DNA of 64,000 nt, from the NCBI GenBank assembly GCA_020205615.1, contig CM035156.1, forward strand, positions 13,646,123-13,710,122, written 5' to 3'. Under the pieces are notes generated by a model, which saw only the letters and a program-made list of their open reading frames with translations, was not told the DNA's origin and made no database searches. Position 1 is the stretch's first letter. The number at the start of each line of letters is the position of its first letter. The DNA comes from Panax quinquefolius. Taxonomy: Eukaryota > Streptophyta > Magnoliopsida > Apiales > Araliaceae. This document shows, piece by piece, positions 12,356-25,102 of this stretch. The translations under genes were made by a program, and so were the position numbers.

Positions 12356-12529
12356 ATTATTACTAATATTACAAAATATTATAACATTATTTTAAAATAT
12401 TAATACTTATAATATTAAGTATTAATAATATTACAAAATATTATAATTTTATTATTACAAAAAATATTATAATTTGATATTAATACTTATGATATAATAT
12501 ATAAAATGATATCAAATTATAAGTATATA
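12356..12529. repeat. AT-rich centre of host element, part 1
   Basis: Almost pure A/T sequence built from TAATATT, AAATATTATAA and ACTTATGATA words in both orientations. The last words recur at 15365-15468 and 27266-27290, which is why I join the three pieces as one interrupted centre. Confidence 0.5.
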
Positions 12530-15364
12530 TATGACGCCCCAAAATAGGTATACATCACCTATTTCGAGTTGTCAAAACATGGCATGTAAACAACTACAAC
12601 TTTATTATTACAACAAGAAATCTGTGAGTTTGAATACAAATATTATCTTCAGATAATATCTATACTCAAATAAATCCTCATCACATTATTGATTCATTAT
12701 TTTACAAAATGGTGAGGACTACTAAACAACTCTCTCTAGAATCTTCATTCCATACCCCTACTAGTACTCGCTACATTCTCGCCTCCGAGAAGAAAAAATG
12801 GAACAACAAGGAAAAGGGTGAGCTCAACTAGCCCGGTAAAGAATATTATGACTAAGATAATATACAACAAATTATCGTTAGTCTTCAACAGGAAAAATCT
12901 GATAGAATACAATAGACAACAAGTTTGGATCAATATTCAATAATGAAATAATAATTCATAGAAGAGTTATGTAGAGAATGAAATCTACTATAATCTATGA
13001 ATTTAATAGTCCATCATCAATATTTTATCCTGTAACATCAATCAATATGCATACGAATCAAATATTCATCTTTGCACTATGAGCCAAAGATATTCATCGA
13101 TTGGTCATATTCATTTAAACACATTGCTCATCTTTTGCACTACAGCCAAAGATATTAATCAATCGGTCGTGTTCATCTCAACACTGCTCATCTTTGCACT
13201 ACTGTGCCAAAGATATTAATCAATCGGTCATGTTCATCTCAACACTGTTCATCTTTGCACTACGGTGCCAAAGATATTCTTCAGAAATCATTCATCTTGC
13301 ACTACTGTGCCAAAGATATTCAATAATATCATCATTTAAGACCGAGGATGATGAAAAATTTTTAAAGAAACGAATCCGGTGAAACAAAATGACAAGGATT
13401 AAGGATTAAGGATTCGTACTTGGTTTTATCCACGCCCAAAAATACCTCAAAAATAATCATAGTGGTGTAAAATTCAAGAATGATCAAAACATGGATACAA
13501 TCAAAGTTAGTATCCGGAATAGATGTTTTGGATGAAAAGAAGAAATTTTATTTTTCTATTGAATAGTACCAGATATCGTGAATAGTCAGATACGTGAATA
13601 GTCCGATACGTGAATAGTAATTCGACACCAAAAGATAGAAATTCCACAAAAAACATCTTCACGCTTCATGAATAGTACTTTCGTGAATAGTAACTCATGA
13701 ATAGTAACTTCGTGAATAGTAACTCATGAATAGTAACCCGACATGAAAAAGTTCCAAATTTGATAAAAACTTCAGATCAACATTTCAAAGATAATGATAT
13801 TGAAGAAATAATATCATTACGAAAAAAATAATATCCCTTACCTCGAAAGATTAAGATTTCTAAATTTGGAATAAGGTATATAAGGTGAAGGAAACTTGCA
13901 TCGCCTAACAATACTCAAAGTATACTCACAAGAATACGCTCAATATATCGAGAGAAATAGAGAGAAACTTGGGTTTTGTGTGTGTTTTTCAATTCTAACC
14001 CAAGACCCTATTTATAGGAAAATGCTTAGAACACCAAAGCGAAAATTGAATATAATATTAATATATTTTTCACATTTTCTTTAGCCCACCTTAGACAACT
14101 GATCTCAGCCCATTTGAATCACATGTGAGGCCAACTTAGTGTAAAAAACGTTTTTCTCAAAATAATTAACTAAAACTCCCAAAATTAATTATTTTAACTT
14201 GAACTTCAATAATTCATAATAAATAGCCCTTTCATCAGAAAATTTGAATCTCATGAGTTTTTATAGGAAATTCAATTCTCTACAACTTTACAGAAGAAAG
14301 TTTTTCCAAATTCCAAATAGAAATTGACCGAAATCCACAAGCGGTGATTTTACAATTTATAATCAAATTTCTATTAATAATTGTGTCCACCAACACACAA
14401 AACATGTGTTAAACATTTAATGCCACAAAAATACTATTCCTCTTCATATACTCATATATCCCACATTCATTATAAAATATCACCGTTAATATATTATTAA
14501 AATAATATATTTAAATGAATTATTTTATCGAAAAAAGATAAAATGTTAATTTTCAACAATTGTCATTTTAAAAATTTTCTCCATCTATATCCACATAAAA
14601 TCAATATTTTCCTCATCATATAAATCAATTATTAATTATTCACAAATAATATTACAGAATCACAATATTGACAACAAAAGCGCTCCTAAAGAAGAGGGGC
14701 TTTCAATAAGAATTTCTTCATCTGGCGCGCAATTAGATGATCAAACCTCTCCTTAGAGCAGTAACTTTCTAGACATTGCCAATAATGTTATCTAATAATA
14801 TTATTCAGATAATATGAATTATTGCTTCGATAATGAAAGATAATCGTGTAATGACAATTATTGAAACAACAAAGAATATAAAATATCAACGCAACAATTA
14901 TTAACTCAATAAAATATTGAATAAAGTAATTATCGTAACCATTATTGAGTAAGTGCATTCTTACGTAAGAATCAATAATTGGTGCAATACCGTAAAGCTA
15001 CTTGTTCAACAACGCGTATTAGTGTTTTTTTTAACCACGGGTATTCCAACAAGATTAATTCAGAATAACTACTGTTATTTAAAAACAACTTATATTTGTC
15101 TGCTTTCTTCATCCAATCGCTTTCAGTTATGGGCCCACACATGGTCGCTTATTGTATTTACGAATATTCTGACGATAAAGATTTAATATTCCACGACCAA
15201 ACTAATATTCCCGACGATAATGAATATTTTATAACCACTTGCTTATTTTGAAATATTTGCATATTTAACCCTTAACTATCCACATTAATCAAATCAACCC
15301 TTACTATTTCAAAATAATAAATAAAGGAAATTCCTTTTTATTTAAAAAATTTCGGGGTCTTACA
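12530..15364 (-). repeat. LTR-B: solo LTR of a Ty3/gypsy element, minus strand
   Basis: Starts (T)ATGACGCCCCAAAATAGG and ends TTTCGGGGTCTTACA, the reverse complement of an LTR. Length about 2.83 kb, like the two LTRs of E3 (2.85 and 2.84 kb), whose sequence it follows throughout. Neighbouring bases ATATA and TTATA are a likely target duplication with one mismatch. It carries five units of an internal repeat (13070-13325) and a GAATAGTAACT tandem stretch (about 13560-13740). Short frames inside are not genes. Confidence 0.8.
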
Positions 15365-15468
15365 TTATATCATAAGTATTAATATTCATGATTAATTTAC
15401 AAAATATTAATTTACCAGTTTTATTACTATCATAAGTATTATAAAATATTATAATATTTTATTACTAT
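15365..15468. repeat. AT-rich centre of host element, part 2
   Basis: Contains TATCATAAGTATTA twice and AAATATTATAATATTT. Its last five bases, ACTAT (15464-15468), are the left target duplication of LTR-C. Confidence 0.5.
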
Positions 15469-17773
15469 TGTGCCGCCCCCAAAATAGGTATACGTCACCC
15501 ATTCTGAGTTGTCAATACATGGTACAGAAACAACTACAATTTTATTATTACAACAGTAAAACTGTGAGTTTGAATACAAATATTATCTTCTAGACAATAT
15601 CTATACTCAAATAAATCCTCATCACATTTATTGATACATTATTTTACAAAAATAGTGAGGACTACTAAACAACTCTCTCTAGAACCTTCATTCCATACCC
15701 CCACTTCGTACTACATTTATATTCTCGCCTCCCGAGAAGAAAAATGGAACAAAAAGGAAAAGGGTGAGCTCAACTAGCCCAGTAAAGAATATTATGACTA
15801 AGATAATATACAACAAATTATCATTAGTCTTCAACAGGGAAAAACTAATAAAATACAATAGACAACAAGTTTTAAATCAATATTCGCAGCGGAAATAATA
15901 ATTCATTAGAAGAGTTAAGTAGAGAATGCAAACTACTATCTTCTATGTATGAATTTAAAAGTTCATCGTCTATCTTTTATCCTTGTAACATCAATCAATA
16001 TACATCTGGAATCAAATATTCATCTTTGCACTACAGGCCAAAGATATTCATCAGTTGGTCATGTTCATCTAAACACATGTTCATCTTTGCACTACGGCCA
16101 AAGATTTTCATCAGAAATCATTCATCTTTGCACTACAAGCCAAAGATATTCAATAATATCATCATTTAAGACTGAGGATGATGAAAAATATTTTTAAAAA
16201 AACGAATCCAGTGAAACAAAATGACAAGGATTAAGGATTAATGATTAAGGATTCGTACTTTGTTTTATCCATGTCCAAAAATACTTCAAAAATAATCATA
16301 GTGGTGTAAAATTCAAGAATGATCAAAACATGGATACAATCAAAGCTAGTATCCAGAATAGATATTTTGGACGAAAAAGGAAATTTTTATTTTTAGATGA
16401 ATAATGTCAGATTCGTGAATAAAGGTCGTGAATATACGTGAATAATAACTCCGACACCAAAAGTTCTAAATTTGATAAAAACTTCAGATCAATATTTCAA
16501 AGATAATGATATTGAAGAAATAATATCATTACTTAAAAAAATAATATCCCTTACCTCGAAAGACAAGATTTTAGTTGAATCAATGGGATATAGGCTATAA
16601 CTTGAACTTGCACCATATAGCAATACTCAAAGTATACTCAAAATACCCACAAGAATACGCCGATAATATAGAGAGAAAACTTCAGCTTTACGGTGTGATT
16701 TTCAATTCTAACCTAAGCACCCTATTTATAGGAAAATGCTTAGAACACCAAAGTAGAAAATTTAATATAATAATATATTTATAAAAATTTGTCTACGCCA
16801 ACCTTTGAGAATCTGAAATCAGCAACCTAACACATGTAAAATGAGGCTCACACATCTAAAAAATATTTTTCTTTTATAAAATAATTAAAACTTCCAAAAA
16901 TCAATTATTTCGAAACTTCGGAACTTCAATAATTCATAATAAATAGCCCTTTTATCGAAAAATTGAATCTCGCGAATTGTTATAGGAAATTCAATTCTCT
17001 ACAACTTTGCGTAAAAAAAGTTTTTCCAAATTCCAAACAAAATTGACCAAATCCACAAACAAAGCGTTTTACCAACCTATAATCAAATTTCATCAAGAAA
17101 TGGGGTCCACCGACATGTTTAACATGTTTTAAACATTTATTGCAACAAAAATACTCTTCCTCCTCGTATACTCATACATCCCACATTCGTTGTAAAATAT
17201 CACCATTATTATATTATTAAAATATAATAATATATTTAAATGAATTATTTTATCGAAAAAGATAAAATTTCAATTTTCAACAATTGTCACATTAAAATTT
17301 TCTCCATCTATATCCACATAAAAATCAATATTTTCCTCATCATATGAATCAATAATTAATTATTCACAAATAATATTATAGAATCACAATATCGACAACC
17401 AAGCAGTTCCCAAGAAGAGGGGCTTTCAATAAGAATTTCTCTCACTCTACAAAGCAATTAGGTGACCAAACCTCTCCTTAGATGTAACTTTCTAGACATT
17501 GCCAATAATGTTATCTAATAATATTATTCAGATAATATGAATTATTGCTTCGATAATGAAAAATATGTGTAATGACAATTATTAAAACAACAAAGAATAT
17601 AAAATATCAACGCAAAGAATTATTAAATCAATAAAATAAAATATCGAAGCAGTAATTATCAGTAACCATTATTGAGTAGTGCCTTCTTACGTAAGAATCA
17701 ATAATGGCAATAATCATGTGTCTTCTTGTGTTTTAACCAATAGAGTATTTTTAAAGATTAATTAAGAATAACA

Positions 17774-19634
17774 ATCGTTAGGTTTGTAATATTCAAGAAC
17801 GCAATCAAATTGCATAAATAAGTTTTAAAACGTGTAAAAATCGGAGTTTAAAAATTTTACAAACCATATATCGGATCACCCTTTATGCACAATTATTAAT
17901 TAAACGAAAAATTGAAGAACAAGAATCATACCTTGAAGATCCGAAAGCTTCCTCGTGTACAAGTTCACCTCCAATTCTTTTTTCGCTCAACTTGAATCCA
18001 TCGGGTTTGGTTCCTTCCTTTGATCAATGTTAGCCACCCAAGTGTTTGGCCTCAGAGGTGATCCACCAAGGAAGAAGAAGGATTCAAGAAATGGGTGGTT
18101 GGCTAAACCCTAGTTTTTCTATCTCTATAGAAAAGAAGTGCTCTCTCCAACCATGGAATAATCACGTAGTTTTGATATCTTATATAATAAGACCTCTTAT
18201 AAAGATATCAAGTAACCCTATTAAAATAAGGTATTATTTAATTAAACCCTTTTAATTAAAGGGCTCCCTAATCTTATTAGGATAATTAATTAAACTCCTT
18301 TAACTAATTTTTCTTCCTAATTCAATTAGGAATAAATGAGAGTATTTATATTAAATTAATTCCTAAACTCTTTTAGAAATTAAAATAATAATAATAATTG
18401 TAATAATATTAATAAGACTCACTTATTAATTTATATTTAATATTTTAAAATATTAAATAATAAATATTAAGCTATTTAATTTATTCTATCACCATAAATT
18501 AAATTAAATATACATAACATATTATTACGATTATGCCATTAACTTCTTAAATAATTATTCTTCCTTTTATGGTGTGACCCTTTAGGTTCTCCATATTAAA
18601 CCTATTGTGAATAAATCAATTAGAACAATTCTAATCTTATTTAAATAAATAAATTAAACAATTAATTTATTTAAATAAATAATATTTATTCTACAATAGG
18701 AGGGATAAGCCTCCCTAGCGATCAACGACTTTCCAGATAATATAGATTTCAACATTAATCATAAAAGAACCTTTGAGTAAATAGTTACCGTGACAATTCA
18801 ATCCTTCCACCATACAATGTCCCAATTAAATATAAGACATGGAATTATCACAAGTCTTATTTTATTTAATTATATGTATTTCGACTCTTAAATGCACAAC
18901 TCAAATAATGCAAATTAGAAACTCCTTTCTAATTTCATTCGCATTGCCAAGGACTACCGGGTTGTCATTTATCGAATCACATAGGACATTTTTCTTCTTT
19001 AATAGAAGTGGTAGATTCTTTATCGATCATACATTATCTCCATGCATACAACTTATTATACCCAAGCATACCCTTTGATATACCCTAAGGGTCTTAAGGA
19101 ATAAGTCAAAGTATAACTCATCATACACAAGATACTATGATGATCTCAAGTCCAAGGATCACTTCAGACTTACTATCACTACAGAATTCCTATCGACATG
19201 CAAGTAAAACTCCATTAGGTATTCCTTATGAGCCCAATGCTCAAATGAACTTATTCTCCAATAAGCACCTACATACTTGTTTTAGTGTCTCCACACAAAT
19301 GATCATGAGATCAATCATCCTCATCCAATGAAAGTAAAGCAACGATGTATCAATCTATCCGGATTCACTAATCCCAATTTAGTAATCCAACGATTGGGAA
19401 CTATTTTAGTTTTAAGCTTTCTAAGAATTTAGATCTCATTAGAATGATCATCATCATTATTCTAAAAGCATTGCTTAAAACTATGGGTTTATCACATATT
19501 ATAAAACAAAGATCATGTAGATAATTAAAAGCCTTTAATAAATTAATACTTTTTATTAATAAATGAATAAGATTGTTACAAAGTATATGCTTTATCATCA
19601 AACATGATTGGCTTTTGTGTGCATACTACTTTCA
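17774..19634 (-). repeat. 3' LTR of the copia element
   Basis: Matches 25103-26952 over its full length with scattered small differences, for example AGCTTCC versus AGTTTCC and one- or two-base indels. Includes the AT-rich AATTAAAGGGC..AATAATAATAATTG stretch. Short frames within have no family resemblance. Confidence 0.88.
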
Positions 19635-19659
19635 ATCTCCCACTTGCACTAAAGTCAAT

Positions 19660-20870
19660 CGTCATGGTATCTCATACTCTTCTTCTCTAAGTGACGATTA
19701 TCCCGTCGTTGGATAAGCTTTAGTTAATGGATATGTAATGTTGTTCATGAGAGTCCACTATCTCTATAGTGATTTCCCATCTTCAATGATTCTAATAATC
19801 AAATGAAAGTGCCACAACACATGTTTAGATCCAAGATGAGACTTAGGAACTATTCCTAGTTCTCAGAATGAACTTTTAATCCAAACAATCAACTTGCAGC
19901 CTTCATTTATAGCTATATACTTTGTCTTTATCACTAAACCAAAGAACTCTTTTGTTGTTTGGAACCTTTCCAATTTCATCGCACTACCACTATTCAAGAT
20001 AACGCTTTACCTTAAAGTGGATTTTTTTCGTCATCTTGGTCGCATCGAAAAACTTGAGTCTCATAAGCCCTCTAGTTTTAATTTAGACCCACCATGAATA
20101 TGATCACATCCTTAGTAGGTTAAGCACTTTAAGATGTTTTTCACCGACTCATAGTGAACTTCTCCATAATATGACCGATCAACATCGTGTCTCGTACATT
20201 TCATTGTATATACATGATTATCACTCATGCGATCTCTCTTTTCGTGAGTCTGTGGGGACTATAAAGAGAGATACACTCCATAGCTCATCAACATGAGACA
20301 TCTCTTGAGTTTGCCATGCTAAACGACTTTTAGCATCAAATGAATATACGTTCTCGGGTTAAGTTGAACATCCTTTTAAATCTATCTATAGATTTATATC
20401 CCCAATTAAGATACTCTTCCAAACCATTCATGGAGGAATGTTTAGACAACTTTATCTTTATCGATTGTAGCATTGGTATATAATTCCTCATCCGTAGTAT
20501 ATCAACATATAGTACTAGGAATGTCACGATGCTCCCATCGACCCTTTTTGTACACACTAGAACTCTTACCTCATCGTATGTAATCGGATCATCATCATCT
20601 ATGATGCGTACCTCATCATCATCATCCATGATGAATCCATACCTCCTAGGTATCTTTAGTACTATTCCAGCATTTATGATTTGGCCAGGTACAATAGGTC
20701 TATCTATCTAAGTTCCTCTTATTTGACTTATAGTGTTTTATGGTTCTTGAACTCTTCAAGATCTATTATCCTCCCACTAGCCCCTTCTTTAATGATAAAC
20801 ACCTTTATCTTAGAAGGCGTGTGTTTCGCAAATAAACACCTTTTGCTAAGTTGGATTATAGAACATATAC
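19660..20870 (-). pseudogene. copia RT and RNase H remnant
   Basis: Minus-strand frame 20336-20629 contains TKRVDGSIVTFLVLYVD, then LQSIKIKLSKHSSMNGLEEY, matching the copia reverse transcriptase around its catalytic YVDD box. Here the box reads YVDI, so the second catalytic aspartate is missing. The N-terminal RT half is absent or unrecognisable; a CATCAT-type repeat lies at 20590-20630. Downstream, 19660-20330 holds poor remnants of RNase H. Frameshifts and stops are frequent. The enzyme cannot be functional as assembled. Confidence 0.7.
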
Positions 20871-21260
20871 CCTAAACTTACTTTAGGATGTCCCACAAAT
20901 TTGTATTTGTCAAATGTTGTCCCAAGCTTATCCTTTGAAACCTTTTCACATAAGTTGGACAACCCCTTATCTTAACATACTTAAGATTAGGAATCCTCCT
21001 TGTCCATAACTTTTATGGAGTCTTCAATGGATTTTGAGGTTACCTTTTCGTAGATATGCAACCATTTCTAGGACATGACCCCGTAGGATATCGGAATGTT
21101 TCAGTAAAATCATTATGGACCGCACTATGTCCAACAAGGTACGATTTTCCCTTTAGATACATCAATCAATTATCACGATCAAGAGGTGTCCATTATGAGA
21201 AAACCATTTGAGATGATCTAGAAACTTATTTCACAAGTATTTATTCCTTCGATCTAATCA
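20871..21260 (-). pseudogene. copia integrase C-terminal remnant
   Basis: On the minus strand, pieces in several frames read RRIPNLKYVKIRGCPTYVKR near 20955-21010 and SKRCLFAKHTPSKIKVF with an acidic LEE ending near 20750-20860. These are the conserved GCPTYVKR segment of copia integrase and its following K/V-rich part. The zinc-binding and DDE parts upstream are not recognisable, so protease and most of integrase are deleted or decayed. Confidence 0.6.
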
Positions 21261-21849
21261 AAGAATCTTAATACATTGTCAATTTGTTTCACACTCTCAA
21301 TTCTTTGAATCTTTCAAATAATTCATACTTGTATTTCAACAAATACACACATTCAACTCTTTGAATGATCATCTCCTTTTCTTATACTAATTTGTTCAAT
21401 ATGCAAAATTATTTTCATGTAAGTCAAGTATACAAAATTTATTAAGTAATATTCCATTCTATACAAAACATTATTATTATAAATAGTAACAACAATTGTT
21501 CTTAATTATAATACCAAAGATTTCATTGTTCAACAATAAAATGGAAATAATATTTTTAACAAGAACCGGAATACAATAACAACTTATCGACTTAATAGAT
21601 TTGCCAGTAGCATTGCTAAACTATAAGTTTCTATGGCTAATATGCAGCAACCATTGCTTCATTTTCCACACATAGGATTACTTATCTTTGTTTAACTTTC
21701 TACTTCGCTTTGGTCCCTTCATAAATCTATATTTATGATAACCAAAGTCAGTATCCAATACCCAAGTAGAACCTCGACTTAAAGAAAAATTATTTTAAAT
21801 CATGAACAAATTTATATTTGTAACCAAAACTTCACTAAGCTTCTTTGGT

Positions 21850-22640
21850 TAGCCTCGCAAGATGCTTCTCGCAGCTTTTTTCCAAAGGTCCAAAGCTTAT
21901 AGCGGTGGAAGCAAACTCCTTTGCTATCCGTGACGCTTTTGTTCTTATTATCCTTTGTTTATGCCTTTCTATTTACCTTCTTTGAATCGCTCTTCTCTTT
22001 CGAAGATCCTTGGCCCCTACCAAGAAGACTTTATCTTTCTTGGTTGGAAAGTGACTCTCATCATTTTTCAACATGTTAAGCAAATCAACGAGGTCGATAT
22101 CTAGCTTGTTTATATGAAAATTCACAACAAATGTGAAAGGAGTCCGGAGTGAGTGCAAGATCAAATCTTGGCTCAACTCTCCATCCATGACAAAAACCAA
22201 TTGTTCTAATTGATCAATCAAATTGATTATATTAAGAACTTTTTGTCTGTATTTATAGTGCCATTGGCCATTCTAGATCGAAGAGCTCCTTAGATATCTC
22301 GATATCTATCGCCCCATTTTCCTCACCATCAACTACTTGATGTGTGGTGAATATAGTAGAGCATCCATAGTTTTCATGCCGACAACAAGCTCGTTACTCA
22401 TGGATGCGAGCATGATGCATCGAGCCAATCGTGCATCATCTTGCCACTTTCTAAAAGTAGCAATCTCTTCCTCAGAGGCATTGTTGCGCAACCATTGCAG
22501 GATAGGCGATTAAGGACATAAGATAGCTTTTCACCATGAGAACTATTCTCAAATTCCTTAACCAATCCGCTTAATTCTTATTCTCGATTAATTTAGCATC
22601 TAATATGCTTCAAGTGATAGTAATTTTAGACATTGTAAAA
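21850..22640 (-). pseudogene. copia gag remnant
   Basis: The minus-strand frame 21973-22221 carries LVFVMDGELSQDLILHSL, VNFHINKLDIDL and LLNMLKNDESHFP, the typical copia gag (UBN2-like) segment. Upstream, to about 22640, further gag words occur in broken frames. Downstream near 21885-21935 a zinc knuckle is recognisable (CFH..YKL) but has lost a cysteine and the histidine. Gag would coat the element RNA in cytoplasmic particles; this copy is not intact. Confidence 0.72.
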
Positions 22641-22835
22641 TTTCAGTAAATGAATTTGTAATTAACAACATTTTAACATACATTCTTTTATTAATTACCA
22701 AAATAAATTAGGTCTTGTTTTAAATTGGTATCTCCCACTATTTTCTTCAAACTATATTACCTCACTTATATAGTTCGCAAAATCTAATTAAAGATTTGCT
22801 AGTGAGAATAAGGATCCCATTTCAAATGTATATAG

Positions 22836-23137
22836 CCTTGTGGTGACACAACAAACTATATATAAATAAATAGGTAGACAACTTTTGTCAATTACATCAA
22901 CTATGCAACTCCTTTTCTTTTTGCCTCTTAGATTATTTTGATGATCAGTGGTGGCACATCCGAATCAAAATTATCCAAGTTAAGTCTAAACCTAGCACTC
23001 CATATATTCAAAAAAAGAAAAATATCATCCTTGTGGTGACACAACAAAATAATATTGTTCAATTTTCTTTATAAGCATCAAATGTGATAAATTAACATCT
23101 TAAATACTTAATACTTGCCTTGTGGTGACACAACAAA
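22836..23137. repeat. Three dispersed copies of a 20-bp hairpin motif
   Basis: CCTTGTGGTGACACAACAAA occurs exactly at 22836-22855, 23029-23048 and 23118-23137. Its core TTGTG-GTGA-CACAA can fold as a five-pair stem with a four-base loop. Function unknown. Confidence 0.9.
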
Positions 23138-23913
23138 CTCATATTAAATATTTAATACTCTATTAATTTTATCATGTTAAGGCTTGACGCTCGATATTCC
23201 AAATATCTTTGAACGCTTAGGACTTAATATAAAAAAATTGAGGGGTTTGTTATTAATTTGTCTCATCTTGTTTAAGCAGCATGCACATATATATATAAAA
23301 TACGCTATTATATTAATGAATATGCGAAGCATGTTTTTATAATATATATATATATATATAGTATAAGCATGCATATATAGAATACTATATTCTACCCGAA
23401 TTGATTATGGACTTTTATTCTAGTTTTGGTTCACTAGAGCCACCAAGTGAACCAAAAGGTCAAACCCCTGGGGTGCAAGAAATAATATTTAAATATAACT
23501 ATTACATTTAAACCCTGCTCCATTACAAACGGGTCTTCAAGCTCCTTGTTCTTGATCTCCAATTTTTCAAAATTAATTCTAACTATTCCTATTACAAAAC
23601 TATTTAAAATAAATAGAAACCTTGATCGCTAGCCAAGGGAAGTACATAGGAGGGAGATAGAATTTACATTAAGAAAAAATTAGAGAAGACGAGGCACGCA
23701 GAACCCCATTTAATAAAACCCATACATTCATGCATCCAACTAAAATAAAATCCAATCACATCGTCAATAGTCCATAATCAATCCCATTTATTATCATACA
23801 CATCACCATACGCATCAATAAATAACATTCATCTTATGAATAATAAACATTCAATATATATATTGATATCATTTAATGGGCAAATTTAGTTAGTATAAAA
23901 TCTATTTTGAATC

Positions 23914-24550
23914 AAAATAAACTCCTTTATTTTAATCCAAATTTAAATCAAAATAAAACTATTTTATTTTAATTTATCCAATTTTGAATAAAATAAACTA
24001 TTTTATTTTAATCAAAATCTTTAATCAAAATAAACTCCTTTATTTTAATTAATTATGGAATCCAATTCCATGTAAAAAAAAAAACTCCTTTATTAAAGGA
24101 AAACACGATGATTTCTTTTCCTATTCAAAATAAACTCCTTTATTTTGAATAATATGAAATCTTATTTCATATTTAAATAAACTCCTTTATTTAAGGAAAC
24201 ACTTGATTTTCTTTTCTTATTCACAAATAAACTCTTTTATTTTGAATAATATGAAATCTTATTTCATATTTAAATAAACTCCTTTATTTAAGGAAATTAG
24301 GATTCTCTTTCCTATTCACAAATAAACCTTTTATTTTGAATAATATGAAATCTTATTTCATATCTAAATAAACTCCTTTATTTAAGGAAACATATAATCC
24401 AATTTCAACTCCAATTAGTTATCATGAAATCCAATTCCAACTCTAATTAGTTAGCATGAAATTTAATTTTAAAATTAAAATAAACTTTTTTTATTTTAAT
24501 ATTAAAATAAACTTTTTATTTTAAAATTAAAATAAACTTTTTATTTTAAT
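23914..24550. repeat. Array of small palindromes AAATAAA-CTCC-TTTATTT
   Basis: About 14 copies of a unit AAATAAACTCCTTTATTT or close variants (loop CTCC, CTA, CTTT), each nearly self-complementary, spaced about 25-55 bases. Several are separated by a second self-complementary word, ATGAAATCTTATTTCAT. Seen directly. Confidence 0.88.
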
Positions 24551-24562
24551 TATAAAATAATT

Positions 24563-24707
24563 AATATATATATATATATATATATATTAATATATATATA
24601 TATATAATATATATATATAATTAAAATATATATATATATATATATGTTATATATATATATATATATGGTTTGTAAAAATTATTTCTTTTATACGGATATA
24701 TTATAAA

Positions 24708-24763
<56 letters not shown>
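24563..24763. repeat. Cluster of (AT)n microsatellites
   Basis: Several AT runs interrupted by short TTAATA, AATTAAAA and GTTATA spacers, the longest at about 24711-24763. Confidence 0.93.
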
Positions 24764-24769
<6 letters not shown>

Positions 24770-24967
24770 AACTAAAATTTCCTTTATTTGTTTGAATCTA
24801 TGTTATTGATTCTCATGAATTAAGGAATTTAATCAATCAATAAAAAAAGCACATATGCTCTGCTAATCAATCACATATGCTCCTCTTTGAATCCTTGTTC
24901 ACGAGAATCGAGATGTAATAATAAAAGAGCACTAACGGATGCATTAAAATAAAATGTTCTAAAAACA

Positions 24968-24990
24968 TTTTTTTTTTTTTTTTTTTTTTT
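24968..24990. repeat. Poly-T run
   Basis: Uninterrupted run of about 23 T on the plus strand, in the copia leader. Confidence 0.95.
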
Positions 24991-25090
24991 AATAAATTTT
25001 ATATAACTAAATTATGCCCAATTAAATTATTCTAAACACATATCAATATACATATTAAATTAAAACAATTAATAATTCGCATAAAGGTTT

Positions 25091-25102
25091 GGCTCGATAC
25101 CA
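25091..25102 (-). other. Primer binding site of the copia element
   Basis: GGCTCGATACCA on the plus strand reads TGGTATCGAGCC on the minus strand, next to the LTR end. It resembles the initiator methionine tRNA complement (TGGTATCAGAGC). Confidence 0.75.

Larger units (their letters stand above)
22650..25090 (-). other. Non-coding leader of the copia element
   Basis: About 2.4 kb between the PBS and gag, with no protein similarity. It holds three exact 20-bp copies of CCTTGTGGTGACACAACAAA, a tandem array of small palindromes, several (AT)n tracts and a poly-T run. Such long leaders occur in some plant copia elements; a further insertion here cannot be excluded. Confidence 0.6.

Noticed and set aside
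25091..25102. tRNA-like TGGTATC words near several LTRs
   Set aside because: These are primer binding sites complementary to a tRNA end; no tRNA gene cloverleaf is present.
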